From: Gallionella sp. | GTDB lineage: Bacteria > Pseudomonadota > Gammaproteobacteria > Burkholderiales > Gallionellaceae | DNA: 64,000 nt | Reading direction: 5' to 3' | Assembly: GCA_030681375.1 (NCBI GenBank) | Contig: JAUXWM010000081.1 | Span: 1-64,000 of the forward strand | Shown here: one piece after another, positions 34,884 through 43,464 of the stretch | How the letters are laid out: every line of letters begins with the position of its first letter | How positions within the stretch are numbered: position 1 is the first letter of the stretch | The notes under the pieces: model-generated | Seen by the model: only the letters and a program-made list of their open reading frames with translations | Database searches by the model: none | Told to the model about the DNA's origin: nothing | Translations under genes and position numbers: made by a program

Positions 34884-37265
34884 TTATGCGCGGTACAGTG
34901 CTTGTTCTAATTCTTGCACGGCTTGTTGATATTGATCCAGCCCGCCAAAGCTGCGGATGATTTCGATGGGTGTGCCGAACTGAGTGAACGGCAAGATGTT
35001 AAGGATTTGTGTTTCCTCTATCGGCCCCACGCCTTCGTCGGCATATTTATCCAGCAGTGCTTGCAGCACACGCTGGGCTTTTTCGCCGTAGCGGGTAAAG
35101 TAATCGCGCTTCTTGACCTGTTCGGCACGCTCTTTTCGGGTGAGAGGCGGTTGATCCCAGGCGACGTGACAGACCAGATCGAAAGGGTCGAATTCCTTGC
35201 CTGACTGGCGGCCTATCTCTTCTGCCAGCGCCTCGAAGAAAACCCCTTCGTTGGCCAATTCGTTGATGATGGCTTGCTTTTTGTCGGCACTATTCCAGCG
35301 ACGCAAAAAATCATCCAGCGAACTGAATTCCTTAGCGAGTGCGCGGCGGGTGTAGTCCTTGAGTGATTCGGTAATCAGTTTTCCGTTGGCATCGAAGTAC
35401 TGCACCCGCTCGGATGCAACTTTGACTTCGACATTGGCGACGACATAGCGGCGAATGCCACCGCCTTCTTCGCCCGGGCGCGGCTCGGCTATGCCCGTCC
35501 ATGGAGATTCTTCTGCCGGGGGGTATGTGTAGCCATCGTCGGCTTGAGTGGTTTCGCCATCATCGTGCGGCACAGGTGATTCATCGCCCTTGGGCTCGTA
35601 AATCTGCACCGGATCACCATCAAAATCGGGGTCGGCGAAGAGTTCGGTTGCCTTCTTGAAATCGATGATGGTGAAGTAGTACTTGTCGTAATCCTCGTTG
35701 ATGCGTGTGCCACGCCCAATAATTTGCTTGAACTCTGTCATGGACTGGATACGTTGATCCAGAACGATGAGCTTGCAAGTCTGGGCATCCACGCCGGTGG
35801 TCATCAATTTGGAGGTGGTCGCGATGACTGGGTACTTTGACTCCGGGAAGATAAAGTTATCGAGCTCGGCTTTGCCTTCTTCGTTATCACCGGTGATTCG
35901 CATGATGTACTTGTAATTCTGGGCGACGAGATCTGCATTTTCATTCGCCAGCGCCTGCCGCATTCGCTCGGCGTGATCGATGTTATCGCAGAAGACAATG
36001 GTTTTATCGAAGCGATTGGTTTGCTTGAGGAAGTCACTGATTTTCTTGGCGACTAACTCTGTGCGCTTTTCCAGCACGAGGTTTTTGTCAAAATCGTGCT
36101 GGTTGTAGATGCGGTCTTCAATTTCGTTGCCGCTCTTATCTACCATGCCCTTGTCGGGACGCCAGCCGGTAAGGTCTTTATCCAGATCGATGCGTACAAC
36201 CTTGTAGGGAGCCAGAAAGCCATCGTCGATGCCCTGTCTGAGGGAGTAGGTGTAAATGGGATCACCGAAGTAATCGATGTTAGAAACCTCTTTCGTTTCC
36301 TTCGGTGTGGCGGTGAGGCCAATCTGAGTGGCGGCAGAGAAGTATTCGAGAATTTCACGCCATGCTGAGTCAGCGGCGGCACTGCCTCGGTGACACTCAT
36401 CAATCACAATCAGGTCAAAAAATTCTGGTCTGAATTGCTTATAAATATTTTGTTCTTCTTCGGTGCCGGTGACTGCCTGGTAAAGGGACAAGTAAATTTC
36501 ATACGACTTATTGGCCTGCCGCTTCTGAATCTTGGTCATGGCCGAGCCAAACGGCTTGAAATCGTTGGTCATGGTCTGATCGACCAGGATGTTGCGATCC
36601 GCCAGAAACAGAATGCGTTTTTTGGCTTTTGACTTCCACAATCGCCAAATGATCTGGAAGGCGGTGTAGGTCTTGCCAGTGCCAGTGGCCATGACCAGCA
36701 GGATGCGATTCTGCCCCTTGGCAATTGCTTCGATGGTTTTGTTGATGGCGAGCAATTGGTAGTAGCGTGGCGATTTATTGCTGCCGTCGCTGTAGTAGTC
36801 CTGAGAAACCAGCTCACTCTGTGCGGGGTTTAGGTCAAGGTGTTCAGACCACCATTGCCACAGCGTGTCGGGGCTGGGGAACTCGTGAAGCGCCAATTCG
36901 CGCTCGATGACGCCATCTTTAGCAATCTTGTTGTGAAACAGAAATCCATCACCATTGCTGCTGAAAACGAAAGGCACTTGCAACATCTCGGCATAACCAA
37001 GGCCCTGCTGCATACCATCGCCGAGAGAGTGCTTATTGTCTTTGGCTTCAATGACCGCGATCGGCATGTTGGGTCGATGAAACAACGCATAGTCAGCGCG
37101 CTTGTTTTGCGCGCGCGTGTGCAACTTACCACGGACGATGATCCGGCCCTTGGTCAGCGAGAATTCTTCACGTACCTGAGTTGCAATATCCCATCCCGCC
37201 TTTTCCAGCGCGGGGGTAATAAACTTGGTGCAAATATCGCGCTCGCTGAGCTGGCGTTTATCCAT
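34884..37265 (-). CDS. hsdR: Type I restriction endonuclease subunit
   Basis: The 793-residue subunit has an N-terminal nuclease domain with the PD-(D/E)XK-like [19 protein letters not shown] (about 60-78). A superfamily 2 translocase follows with Walker [14 protein letters not shown] (about 195), DECH box [12 protein letters not shown] (about 300) and [12 protein letters not shown]. The late motif [21 protein letters not shown] (motif VI) shows the helicase is complete. The ATG at 37265 has GGGGGAG upstream and is preferred to the longer frame from 37367. It directly follows the HTH gene. Confidence 0.95.
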   Translation of the reverse strand: MDKRQLSERDICTKFITPALEKAGWDIATQVREEFSLTKGRIIVRGKLHTRAQNKRADYALFHRPNMPIAVIEAKDNKHSLGDGMQQGLGYAEMLQVPFVFSSNGDGFLFHNKIAKDGVIERELALHEFPSPDTLWQWWSEHLDLNPAQSELVSQDYYSDGSNKSPRYYQLLAINKTIEAIAKGQNRILLVMATGTGKTYTAFQIIWRLWKSKAKKRILFLADRNILVDQTMTNDFKPFGSAMTKIQKRQANKSYEIYLSLYQAVTGTEEEQNIYKQFRPEFFDLIVIDECHRGSAAADSAWREILEYFSAATQIGLTATPKETKEVSNIDYFGDPIYTYSLRQGIDDGFLAPYKVVRIDLDKDLTGWRPDKGMVDKSGNEIEDRIYNQHDFDKNLVLEKRTELVAKKISDFLKQTNRFDKTIVFCDNIDHAERMRQALANENADLVAQNYKYIMRITGDNEEGKAELDNFIFPESKYPVIATTSKLMTTGVDAQTCKLIVLDQRIQSMTEFKQIIGRGTRINEDYDKYYFTIIDFKKATELFADPDFDGDPVQIYEPKGDESPVPHDDGETTQADDGYTYPPAEESPWTGIAEPRPGEEGGGIRRYVVANVEVKVASERVQYFDANGKLITESLKDYTRRALAKEFSSLDDFLRRWNSADKKQAIINELANEGVFFEALAEEIGRQSGKEFDPFDLVCHVAWDQPPLTRKERAEQVKKRDYFTRYGEKAQRVLQALLDKYADEGVGPIEETQILNILPFTQFGTPIEIIRSFGGLDQYQQAVQELEQALYRA

Positions 37266-37266
37266 A

Positions 37267-37476
37267 TCAGATGGCTCCCCCATTAACGCGGTCTTGTTCT
37301 TCATCCGCGCCGCCCACGCGCACCCACTCATCGACCTCGGACAACTGGAATTTCCACAGTCGACCAATCTTGTGCGCGGGCAGACCCTTGCGTTCCCGCC
37401 AGCGGTAGACGGTGTCCTTCACCACGCCCAGATGTTGGGCGACTTCGCTTGCGGTGACCCACGGTTCGGTATTCAT
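37267..37476 (-). CDS. AlpA/excisionase-like helix-turn-helix DNA-binding protein
   Basis: The 69-residue protein is a MerR-like or excisionase-type winged [23 protein letters not shown], then [22 protein letters not shown]. Proteins of this type (DNA-binding domain of excisionase family) are placed first in many R-M and island gene sets. It may control expression of the hsd operon or act in excision. Its stop codon lies next to the hsdR ATG. Confidence 0.82.
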   Translation of the reverse strand: MNTEPWVTASEVAQHLGVVKDTVYRWRERKGLPAHKIGRLWKFQLSEVDEWVRVGGADEEQDRVNGGAI

Positions 37477-37581
37477 GGCATTGGCGCTCAGGCGTTGACC
37501 TTCATAGTCGTCTTAAATCGTTTGAAATCTAGCGGTTTAAAGTCTAACAGGATGGCGACTTGATAGCCATGAAAAGCATTT

Positions 37582-37598
37582 GCATCATTGGTAAACAA
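37582..37598 (+). repeat. Right copy of the island-flanking 17-bp direct repeat
   Basis: GCATCATTGGTAAACAA, in the same orientation as the left copy at 27145. It lies between the HTH gene and the TonB-receptor gene and partly overlaps a 7-bp inverted repeat. Confidence 0.6.
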
Positions 37599-37602
37599 TG
37601 AT
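37584..37602. promoter_or_regulatory. Perfect inverted repeat upstream of the HTH and receptor genes
   Basis: ATCATTG GTAAA CAATGAT is a perfect 7-bp inverted repeat with a 5-bp spacer, in the 256-bp divergent region between the HTH gene and the receptor gene. It could be an operator for the HTH protein or for a receptor regulator. No experimental support is visible. Confidence 0.35.
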
Positions 37603-37732
37603 TTAACCGCGTATGCCGTTTGCATGAGATTCAACACACGCTTGCAAACAGCAGGGTGCGTCAATTTGTCGCATTTTCAGGATGGCATTTCGTCTGTAGC
37701 ATCCGCCCATAACTAAAAAATCAGGGGGAGTG

Positions 37733-39856
37733 ATGCAAATAAAATGGGTGAATAGCGGTAAATTATTCGCGTTGAGCTGTCTCTGCGTGAGTGTCACGAG
37801 TGCGGCATTCGCGGCGGATGACGCGGCGATGCTGGATGAAGTGGTGGTGAGCGGTTCGCGCACAGCTACAAAATTGTCGGAAACCCCGATGGCAATCGGC
37901 GTGGTGAGCGACAAAGCGCTGAAGCGCGACAAGCCGAAAACCATGGGTGAGGTGATCAATCGTATCGCTGGCGTAAGCTGGAACGATCTGGGTAATGAGC
38001 AGCACAGCATGGGTATCCGCCAGCCTAACAATACCAATGCGGTGTATCAATATCTGGAAGACGGCATCCCCATTCGTCCCCTGGGCGTGTTCAACCACAA
38101 CTCGTTGAATGAAATGAATCTGGCGGGTTCCGAAAGCGTGGAAGTAGTGAAGGGCGCGGCGTCCTCTTTATATGGCAGCAATGCGGTGGGCGGGGCGGTG
38201 AACTTTATGACGGCGCGTCCTTCTCCTGTGCCTTACGCCACTGCGGGGGTGCGACATGACAGCACGTCCGGTTTTACCCGTCTGGATACCGGAGTCAGCA
38301 ACACCTGGGGCGATTTTGGCGCGCGTTTTTCTCATTACAGTTCGCAGCGTAACGCCAGTAACTGGCAGAACTACAGCAATGCCTGCAAAGATTCTTTTAC
38401 GTTGCGCGGCGATTATGTCCTGAGCACCTCGTCACTCATCCATGCGACGTTGACGCACAACAATCTCGATAGCGCCATGACAGGCAGTTTGTTTGAAGAT
38501 GACTATCAGGTTCGCCCCGGCTATAGCTACAACTCATTCACTTATCGCAAGGATAAAACCACGCGGTTGAATGTCGCCTGGGAAGGCGAAACGCTCGCCA
38601 GCGGTCTGACCATAGTCACTCTGTTTGGTCGGCAAAACGATCACGGCCAGTTGCCCAGCTACACGATTAGCGGTTGTGTACTGGCGACTTGCAAGGGAAC
38701 CGAAAACAATAACCACGTCAGTTCCATCGGCGTGGATGTGAAACATCAACAGGATTTTGAATTGCTTGCTTCGCGACTGGTGGCCGGAATCTTCATCGAT
38801 CAGAGCAACAACCCTTACTGGAGCAACAACCTCGCCATTACCCGTGACGTAGCCAGTGGACGCTACATCAGCTATGCGCCGTCAGCATTGCTGACCGGGG
38901 TGCGCAACTACCAGACCGATATCAGGAATACGGCATTGTTTGCCCAGTGGGAGTTATCTCCGCTTGAGTCGCTGCGCGTGGTACTCGGCGGGCGTTCGGA
39001 TGCAATCAACTATGGCTACACAAACAATCTGACGCCGGGTGCCAATTTCGGTGCAACTTCTGAATCGCGCAGCTTTTCGCACTTCAGCCCCAAGGTCGGT
39101 GCAACCTATGCGCTTAGCAGCAATGCCAGCGTATACGCCAATATCAGCGAAGGGTTTACGCCGCCTGAGGTCAGTGCCTTGTATGGCAAATCTGCCGTAC
39201 CCAATCTCATGCCAGCCACTTACAACAACTACGAGTTCGGGCTGCGCATGGCACTGCTGGATGGCGCACTCAAGCTCGATTCTGCGCTGTATCGTCTGGA
39301 CGGGCGCGATACGATAGTCAGTTACACCATCGCGCCGGGCAACAGTGAAAACCGCAACGCCGGACGGACGCGCAGCCAGGGACTGGAGCTGGGATTGGGA
39401 TATGAGGCAGGCGTACTCGATGCACGTTTCGGCACTACGATAGCAAGCCATCGCTTCCTGCAATACCAGGCATCCGCTATGCTTGATTACAGCGGTAAGG
39501 ATATGCCGCAGGCGCCGGGCAATACCACCACGGCAGAGATCGGCTACAAGCCGGTGCAGGGCGCGCGCGTAGCGCTGGAACTGGTCAATCAGGGTGGGTA
39601 CTGGATGAATAACGCGAATACCGTGCGCTACCCGGGACACACCCTGTTCAACCTGCGCGGCAATTACCAGTTTACGGGCGGTTGGGAAGCTTGGCTGCAA
39701 GGCCGCAATCTGACCAATAAACTTTATTCCGATTCGGCTTCAAGTTCCTATTCCGGCACGGGTGTTTATACGGCCAACACACAAAATCAATACACGGTGG
39801 GCGCACCGCGCAGTTTCATGGTTGGATTTACCTACAGCTTTAACGGCAAGAACTGA
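37733..39856 (+). CDS. TonB-dependent outer membrane receptor
   Basis: The 707-residue precursor has a signal peptide (cleaved near SAAFA), a TonB-box-like DEVVVSGSR near residue 37, a plug domain with NRIAGVSWNDLGNEQHSMGI and VEVVKGAASSLYGSNAVGGAV, and a 22-strand barrel ending in RSFMVGFTYSF. It imports a ligand across the outer membrane using energy from TonB-ExbB-ExbD, which are encoded downstream in the same operon. A GGGGGAG site precedes the ATG. The ligand is unknown; the company of a Cys/His-rich periplasmic protein points to a metal or metal complex. Confidence 0.92.
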   Translation: MQIKWVNSGKLFALSCLCVSVTSAAFAADDAAMLDEVVVSGSRTATKLSETPMAIGVVSDKALKRDKPKTMGEVINRIAGVSWNDLGNEQHSMGIRQPNNTNAVYQYLEDGIPIRPLGVFNHNSLNEMNLAGSESVEVVKGAASSLYGSNAVGGAVNFMTARPSPVPYATAGVRHDSTSGFTRLDTGVSNTWGDFGARFSHYSSQRNASNWQNYSNACKDSFTLRGDYVLSTSSLIHATLTHNNLDSAMTGSLFEDDYQVRPGYSYNSFTYRKDKTTRLNVAWEGETLASGLTIVTLFGRQNDHGQLPSYTISGCVLATCKGTENNNHVSSIGVDVKHQQDFELLASRLVAGIFIDQSNNPYWSNNLAITRDVASGRYISYAPSALLTGVRNYQTDIRNTALFAQWELSPLESLRVVLGGRSDAINYGYTNNLTPGANFGATSESRSFSHFSPKVGATYALSSNASVYANISEGFTPPEVSALYGKSAVPNLMPATYNNYEFGLRMALLDGALKLDSALYRLDGRDTIVSYTIAPGNSENRNAGRTRSQGLELGLGYEAGVLDARFGTTIASHRFLQYQASAMLDYSGKDMPQAPGNTTTAEIGYKPVQGARVALELVNQGGYWMNNANTVRYPGHTLFNLRGNYQFTGGWEAWLQGRNLTNKLYSDSASSSYSGTGVYTANTQNQYTVGAPRSFMVGFTYSFNGKN

Positions 39857-39918
39857 TAGTTGTATACGGAATTGAAGTAATATCCGCACAATAATTTGCA
39901 GCTTACCCATTTTGATAA

Positions 39919-41133
39919 ATGAATAAAATATTGCTCGCCCTCGTCGTTGTTGCCATTGCTCTGGGGCAGGCCCAGGCCGAATCGCAGCCTGCGCGGGCGC
40001 ATGACATGACGAAGATGTGGCAAACCTCCCTCGCGCGCCAGTCGCTGGCCGCCACGGCCACGTTCGATGCGCAAGGTCGTCTGTGGCTGGCATCCGTGCA
40101 GGACGGCCACGTCACGGTGAGCCATAGCGGCGATCTGGGCAAGACGTTCAGTGCGCCGGTCGTCGTGAACCCGCAGGCGGAGTTTATTGCTGCCGATGGC
40201 GAGAATCGCCCAAAAATATTGCTGGCTGCCAACGGCCATATTTACATTTCCTACACGCGGAGTATGGAGACACCTTTCGCCGGTAATGTCCGTTTCAGCC
40301 GTTCTGTGGATGGCGGGAAAAGCTTTTCGCCGCCGCTCACGGTGAATGATAATCTCGACCCTTTTACCCACCGTTTCGATGCGATGGGAATAAATGCGCG
40401 CGGTCAGATTTATATCGCCTGGCTGGACAAACGCGATGCAGCCGCCGCGCACAAAAAAGGCGATAAATATAGCGGCATCGCAGTCTATTACGCCCTGTCC
40501 GATGATGAGGGTAAAAGTTTCCGGCCCAACATAAAGGTGGCCGACCATAGCTGCGAATGCTGTCGCATCGCGATGGCCATGGACACCGATGGCTATCCTG
40601 TCATCGCCTGGCGACATATCTACGACACCAACATCCGCGACCATGCACTGGTCAAGCTGGATGGCAAAATGGCCCCCGTGCGCCTCAGTCACGACAACTG
40701 GGTCGTCGCCGCCTGTCCGCATCACGGGCCCTCCGTGTCTATCGCTCCCGATGGGATATATCACGCCACCTGGTTCAACAACGCGCCCGAACGGCATGGC
40801 TTGTTCTATGCGCACTCAAGCGATCAGGGCAAGACTTTTTCTGCGCCGCTCAATTTCGGCAACTACGAGGCTCAGGCCGCACATCCCTCGGTACTCAGCC
40901 TGGGTCATCGCGTTTATATCGTCTGGAAGGAGTTTGACGGGGTGAATACTCACATCATGGGGATGCACTCCGCCGATGGCGGCAGCTCATGGTCGGCGCC
41001 TGACAGGCTGTCCAGCACGGCTGACGTATCCGACAGCCCCTTGCTGATAGCCACAGGCAGCCGCGCATTTTTGTCATGGAACAGCAAAAATGAAGGCTAT
41101 AGGCTGATCGCAATGGGCGGAGTACGGCAATGA
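39919..41133 (+). CDS. Secreted Asp-box (BNR) beta-propeller protein with Cys/His clusters
   Basis: The 404-residue precursor has a signal peptide (MNKILLALVVVAIALGQAQA) and five Asp-box motifs of the form S-x-D-x-G-x-S/T-F/W (such as HSGDLGKTFS, RSVDGGKSFS, LSDDEGKSFR, HSSDQGKTFS, HSADGGSSWS). This indicates a sialidase-type beta-propeller. I see no convincing set of sialidase catalytic residues. Two odd motifs stand out: HSCECCR (about 207-213) and ACPHHGP (about 264-270), which could bind a metal or form disulphides. It overlaps the thioredoxin-like gene by four bases. Confidence 0.8.
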   Translation: MNKILLALVVVAIALGQAQAESQPARAHDMTKMWQTSLARQSLAATATFDAQGRLWLASVQDGHVTVSHSGDLGKTFSAPVVVNPQAEFIAADGENRPKILLAANGHIYISYTRSMETPFAGNVRFSRSVDGGKSFSPPLTVNDNLDPFTHRFDAMGINARGQIYIAWLDKRDAAAAHKKGDKYSGIAVYYALSDDEGKSFRPNIKVADHSCECCRIAMAMDTDGYPVIAWRHIYDTNIRDHALVKLDGKMAPVRLSHDNWVVAACPHHGPSVSIAPDGIYHATWFNNAPERHGLFYAHSSDQGKTFSAPLNFGNYEAQAAHPSVLSLGHRVYIVWKEFDGVNTHIMGMHSADGGSSWSAPDRLSSTADVSDSPLLIATGSRAFLSWNSKNEGYRLIAMGGVRQ

Positions 41134-41624
41134 AGGGGTGGGGCACTTTGATAGCGCTGTGTTTCGCCGTCTTGTGTTTCGCACCGCTGCCCGCGCTGGC
41201 CGCTCAGGAAATAAAGCCGTTTGTCCGGGGCAGTTATCAGCATATCGTCGCCGCGCGTCAGGGCAGACCATTCGTTGTCAGTTTCTGGTCATTGACTTGC
41301 AGCTACTGCATTGCCGAGATGAATTTGCTCAAAAAGCTGCTCAAAAAACACCCCGAACTTGATCTGGTATTGATTTCCACCGATACGCCGGAAGAGCAAA
41401 ATTCAGTCAGGGCAGTCCTAGCCGATTTTTCTCTGGACAAGTCTGATGCCTGGGTTTTTGCGGACAGTTACACTGAGCGGCTGCGCTACGAGGTTGACAA
41501 AACATGGCAGGGAGAATTACCGCGCACTTATCTGTTCGGCGCGAAAAACGCGGTCATAGCGATCAGCGGCAAGCTCGAAGACAAGGAAATGGAACGGTGG
41601 GTCAAAGCGCAATATGCTCCCTGA
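41130..41624 (+). CDS. Periplasmic thioredoxin-like (TlpA-type) protein
   Basis: The 164-residue protein has an N-terminal signal segment (about 1-24) and a thioredoxin fold. The redox motif CSYC lies in SFWSLTCSYCIAEMNLLKKL (about 53-72), and the cis-proline region is ELPRTYLFG. TlpA/ResA-like proteins reduce cysteines in partner proteins or handle copper in the periplasm. The neighbour upstream is rich in cysteines in two clusters, so it is a natural partner. It overlaps the tonB gene by 11 bp. Confidence 0.85.
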   Translation: MKGWGTLIALCFAVLCFAPLPALAAQEIKPFVRGSYQHIVAARQGRPFVVSFWSLTCSYCIAEMNLLKKLLKKHPELDLVLISTDTPEEQNSVRAVLADFSLDKSDAWVFADSYTERLRYEVDKTWQGELPRTYLFGAKNAVIAISGKLEDKEMERWVKAQYAP

Positions 41625-42312
41625 AATTCCCCGTCCACCTATGCCGCACAGGCTGAAACAGACTGATTTGCCATCGCGCGACCGTTTGCTGGTTGTCATA
41701 TTGGTGGTGCTGGTGCATGTGCTGCTGCTGGGATATTGGGCGAGTTTGCCGCTTTCCGCTACGGTGCATCACGAAATGTCGGCCAGCTTCACGATTGTGC
41801 CGAATCCTGTTCAGGCTGCGCCACAGCCCGCAACGCCGCTCCCTCCGATTCAGACTAAGCCTAAGCCTAAGCTCAAACCGGCCCCTGTGCTTCAGTCCAA
41901 GCCGGTGGTGAGTGCCGAACTCGCCGAAATTCAGCACGATCAGGCCGTGCCACAGCCTGCCGCGCCTGCTGAAACAATATCTTCTCGTCCCGCCGTCGAT
42001 GCGCCGCCCGTTCCGCCGGACCGTGAACCAGACTATCGGGCAGCCTATCTGAGCAACCCTGTTCCTGCCTACCCGATGGTGGCGCGGCGCATGGGTTGGC
42101 AGGGCAAGGTAGTGCTGAATGTCGAGGTGCTGGCAAGCGGTTTGCCCGGTCAAATAAAATTGCATCAAAGCAGCGGGCGCGAAGTGCTGGATAATGCAGC
42201 GGCGAACACCGTAAAAAATTGGCGCTTCGTACCCGCACAACGCGCCGGACGGGCGGTTACGCAGTGGTTCAGAGTGCCAATCAATTTTTCACTTGAGGAT
42301 AACGAAACATGA
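41614..42312 (+). CDS. tonB: TonB energy-transducing protein
   Basis: The 232-residue protein has one N-terminal membrane helix (VVILVVLVHVLLLGYWA) and a periplasmic linker rich in Pro, Ala and Lys (about 65-140, with TKPKPKLKPAP). The TonB C-terminal domain (YPMVARRMGWQGKVVLNVEV to NWRFVPAQRAG) contacts the receptor. It is encoded in an operon with its own ExbB and ExbD, so the system may serve only the adjacent receptor. It overlaps exbB by four bases. Confidence 0.9.
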   Translation: MLPEIPRPPMPHRLKQTDLPSRDRLLVVILVVLVHVLLLGYWASLPLSATVHHEMSASFTIVPNPVQAAPQPATPLPPIQTKPKPKLKPAPVLQSKPVVSAELAEIQHDQAVPQPAAPAETISSRPAVDAPPVPPDREPDYRAAYLSNPVPAYPMVARRMGWQGKVVLNVEVLASGLPGQIKLHQSSGREVLDNAAANTVKNWRFVPAQRAGRAVTQWFRVPINFSLEDNET

Positions 42313-42965
42313 ATAATCTGTTTGCCATCGATTCACCCATCGTTCTGGGCACTTTATGGGTGCTGATTCTGTTGTCGGTGGTGACCTGGTCCATCGCGCT
42401 GCTGAAGTTGTGGCGTCAGGTGCAGGATCGCAAACTCAACCGCCTCTTCCACGACACTTTCTGGGCGGCGCGTGACTGGCGTGCAGCTGAAGAGGTGGCG
42501 GGTAGGGGCGAGGGTGATGTCGCGCGATTGGCTCAGGCGGGTTTCACTGAACTTGCGGCACTGGGCTCGGATCGTCAGGATCTGATGCACACCGGCGCCC
42601 CGCAGGAAGTGCTGGAGCGCCAGTTGCGCCAGCAGGTGCAGAATATTCAGCGTTACCACGAGCGCGGGCTGGCGGAGTTGGCGACCATCGGTTCGACCGC
42701 GCCCTTTGTCGGGCTGTTCGGTACGGTGTGGGGCATCATGCATGCGCTACAGAGCATAGGCATGAGTGGCACGGCTACGCTGGACGTGGTGGCCGGCCCC
42801 ATAGGCGAAGCGCTGATCGCGACCGCCATCGGCATCGCCACCGCGCTGCCTGCGGTGCTGGCCTATAACTACTTCTTGCGCCATCTGCGTCTGCGCATTA
42901 CCGAGCTGGAGAATTTCGCGCATGATTTCATGCGGCTGGCGCTCAAGCATAATTTCAAGGGATAG
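42309..42965 (+). CDS. exbB: ExbB/TolQ-type proton channel subunit
   Basis: The 218-residue protein of the MotA/TolQ/ExbB family has three membrane helices (about 15-35, 115-140 and 160-185). The conserved segment LATIGSTAPFVGLFGTVWGI and the following MHALQSIG are diagnostic of the family, and GPIGEALIATAIGIATALPA is the third helix. With ExbD it forms the inner-membrane motor that energises TonB. Confidence 0.93.
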   Translation: MNNLFAIDSPIVLGTLWVLILLSVVTWSIALLKLWRQVQDRKLNRLFHDTFWAARDWRAAEEVAGRGEGDVARLAQAGFTELAALGSDRQDLMHTGAPQEVLERQLRQQVQNIQRYHERGLAELATIGSTAPFVGLFGTVWGIMHALQSIGMSGTATLDVVAGPIGEALIATAIGIATALPAVLAYNYFLRHLRLRITELENFAHDFMRLALKHNFKG

Positions 42966-42996
42966 TTTCTGACGTTCAGGGGAAGGGGACAGGAAG

Positions 42997-43401
42997 ATGG
43001 CTTTTAACAGTAATTCGGATAACGAAATGATGAGCGAAATCAACGTTACGCCGCTGGTGGACGTGATGCTGGTGCTGCTGGTGGTGTTTATCATTACCGC
43101 GCCCTTGCTCGCCCCCCAATCGCTCAAGATCAATCTGCCCAAGACCGACGCGGTACAGCAGCAGGATCAGCCGCAGCGCGTCAGTCTGGTGGTGGATGAA
43201 AAGGGCACTATCGAACTGGAACAGCGCCCAGTCAGCGATGAAGAGCTGTCTGCCCTGTTGCGTCAGCGCGCGCTGGACCCGCAGTTTCAGTTGCAAATCG
43301 AGGCGGACAAGGCGGTGCCTTACGGGCGCATCGCCGAACTGATGGCACTGGCGCAGCACGCCGGAGTCGCGAAACTGGCGTTTATCACGCTGGCGAAATA
43401 A
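42997..43401 (+). CDS. exbD: ExbD/TolR-type subunit
   Basis: The 134-residue protein has one membrane helix near the N-terminus (VTPLVDVMLVLLVVFIITAP) with the conserved aspartate in PLVDVMLV that carries protons. A periplasmic domain follows, ending VAKLAFITLAK. It starts 31 bp after exbB and is the last gene of the receptor operon. A bidirectional terminator follows. Confidence 0.93.
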   Translation: MAFNSNSDNEMMSEINVTPLVDVMLVLLVVFIITAPLLAPQSLKINLPKTDAVQQQDQPQRVSLVVDEKGTIELEQRPVSDEELSALLRQRALDPQFQLQIEADKAVPYGRIAELMALAQHAGVAKLAFITLAK

Positions 43402-43413
43402 GTTATACGCCGA

Positions 43414-43449
43414 CAACAAAAAAGCACGCCTAGGCGTGCTTTTTTGTTG
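43414..43449. terminator. Bidirectional terminator between exbD and rhlE
   Basis: This is a 36-bp perfect palindrome whose halves are CAACAAAAAAGCACGCCT and its complement. It gives a GC stem with a T run on both strands, so it can terminate both convergent operons. Confidence 0.92.
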
Positions 43450-43464
43450 AAACGGTATTAGTCC

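Larger units (their letters stand above)
27145..37598. mobile_element. Candidate genomic (defence) island bounded by a short direct repeat
   Basis: GCATCATTTGTAAACAA at 27145-27161 and GCATCATTGGTAAACAA at 37582-37598 match at 16 of 17 positions in the same orientation. They enclose the whole type I R-M operon and its accessory genes (about 10.4 kb). An AlpA/excisionase-like HTH gene lies at the right end. Without the insert, the export operon and the TonB-receptor operon would be divergent neighbours. No integrase gene is visible, so the mechanism is open. Confidence 0.45.

Noticed and set aside
37584..37602. Fur box upstream of the TonB receptor
   Set aside because: The inverted repeat ATCATTG-GTAAA-CAATGAT matches only part of the 19-bp Fur consensus, so I list it only as a possible operator.
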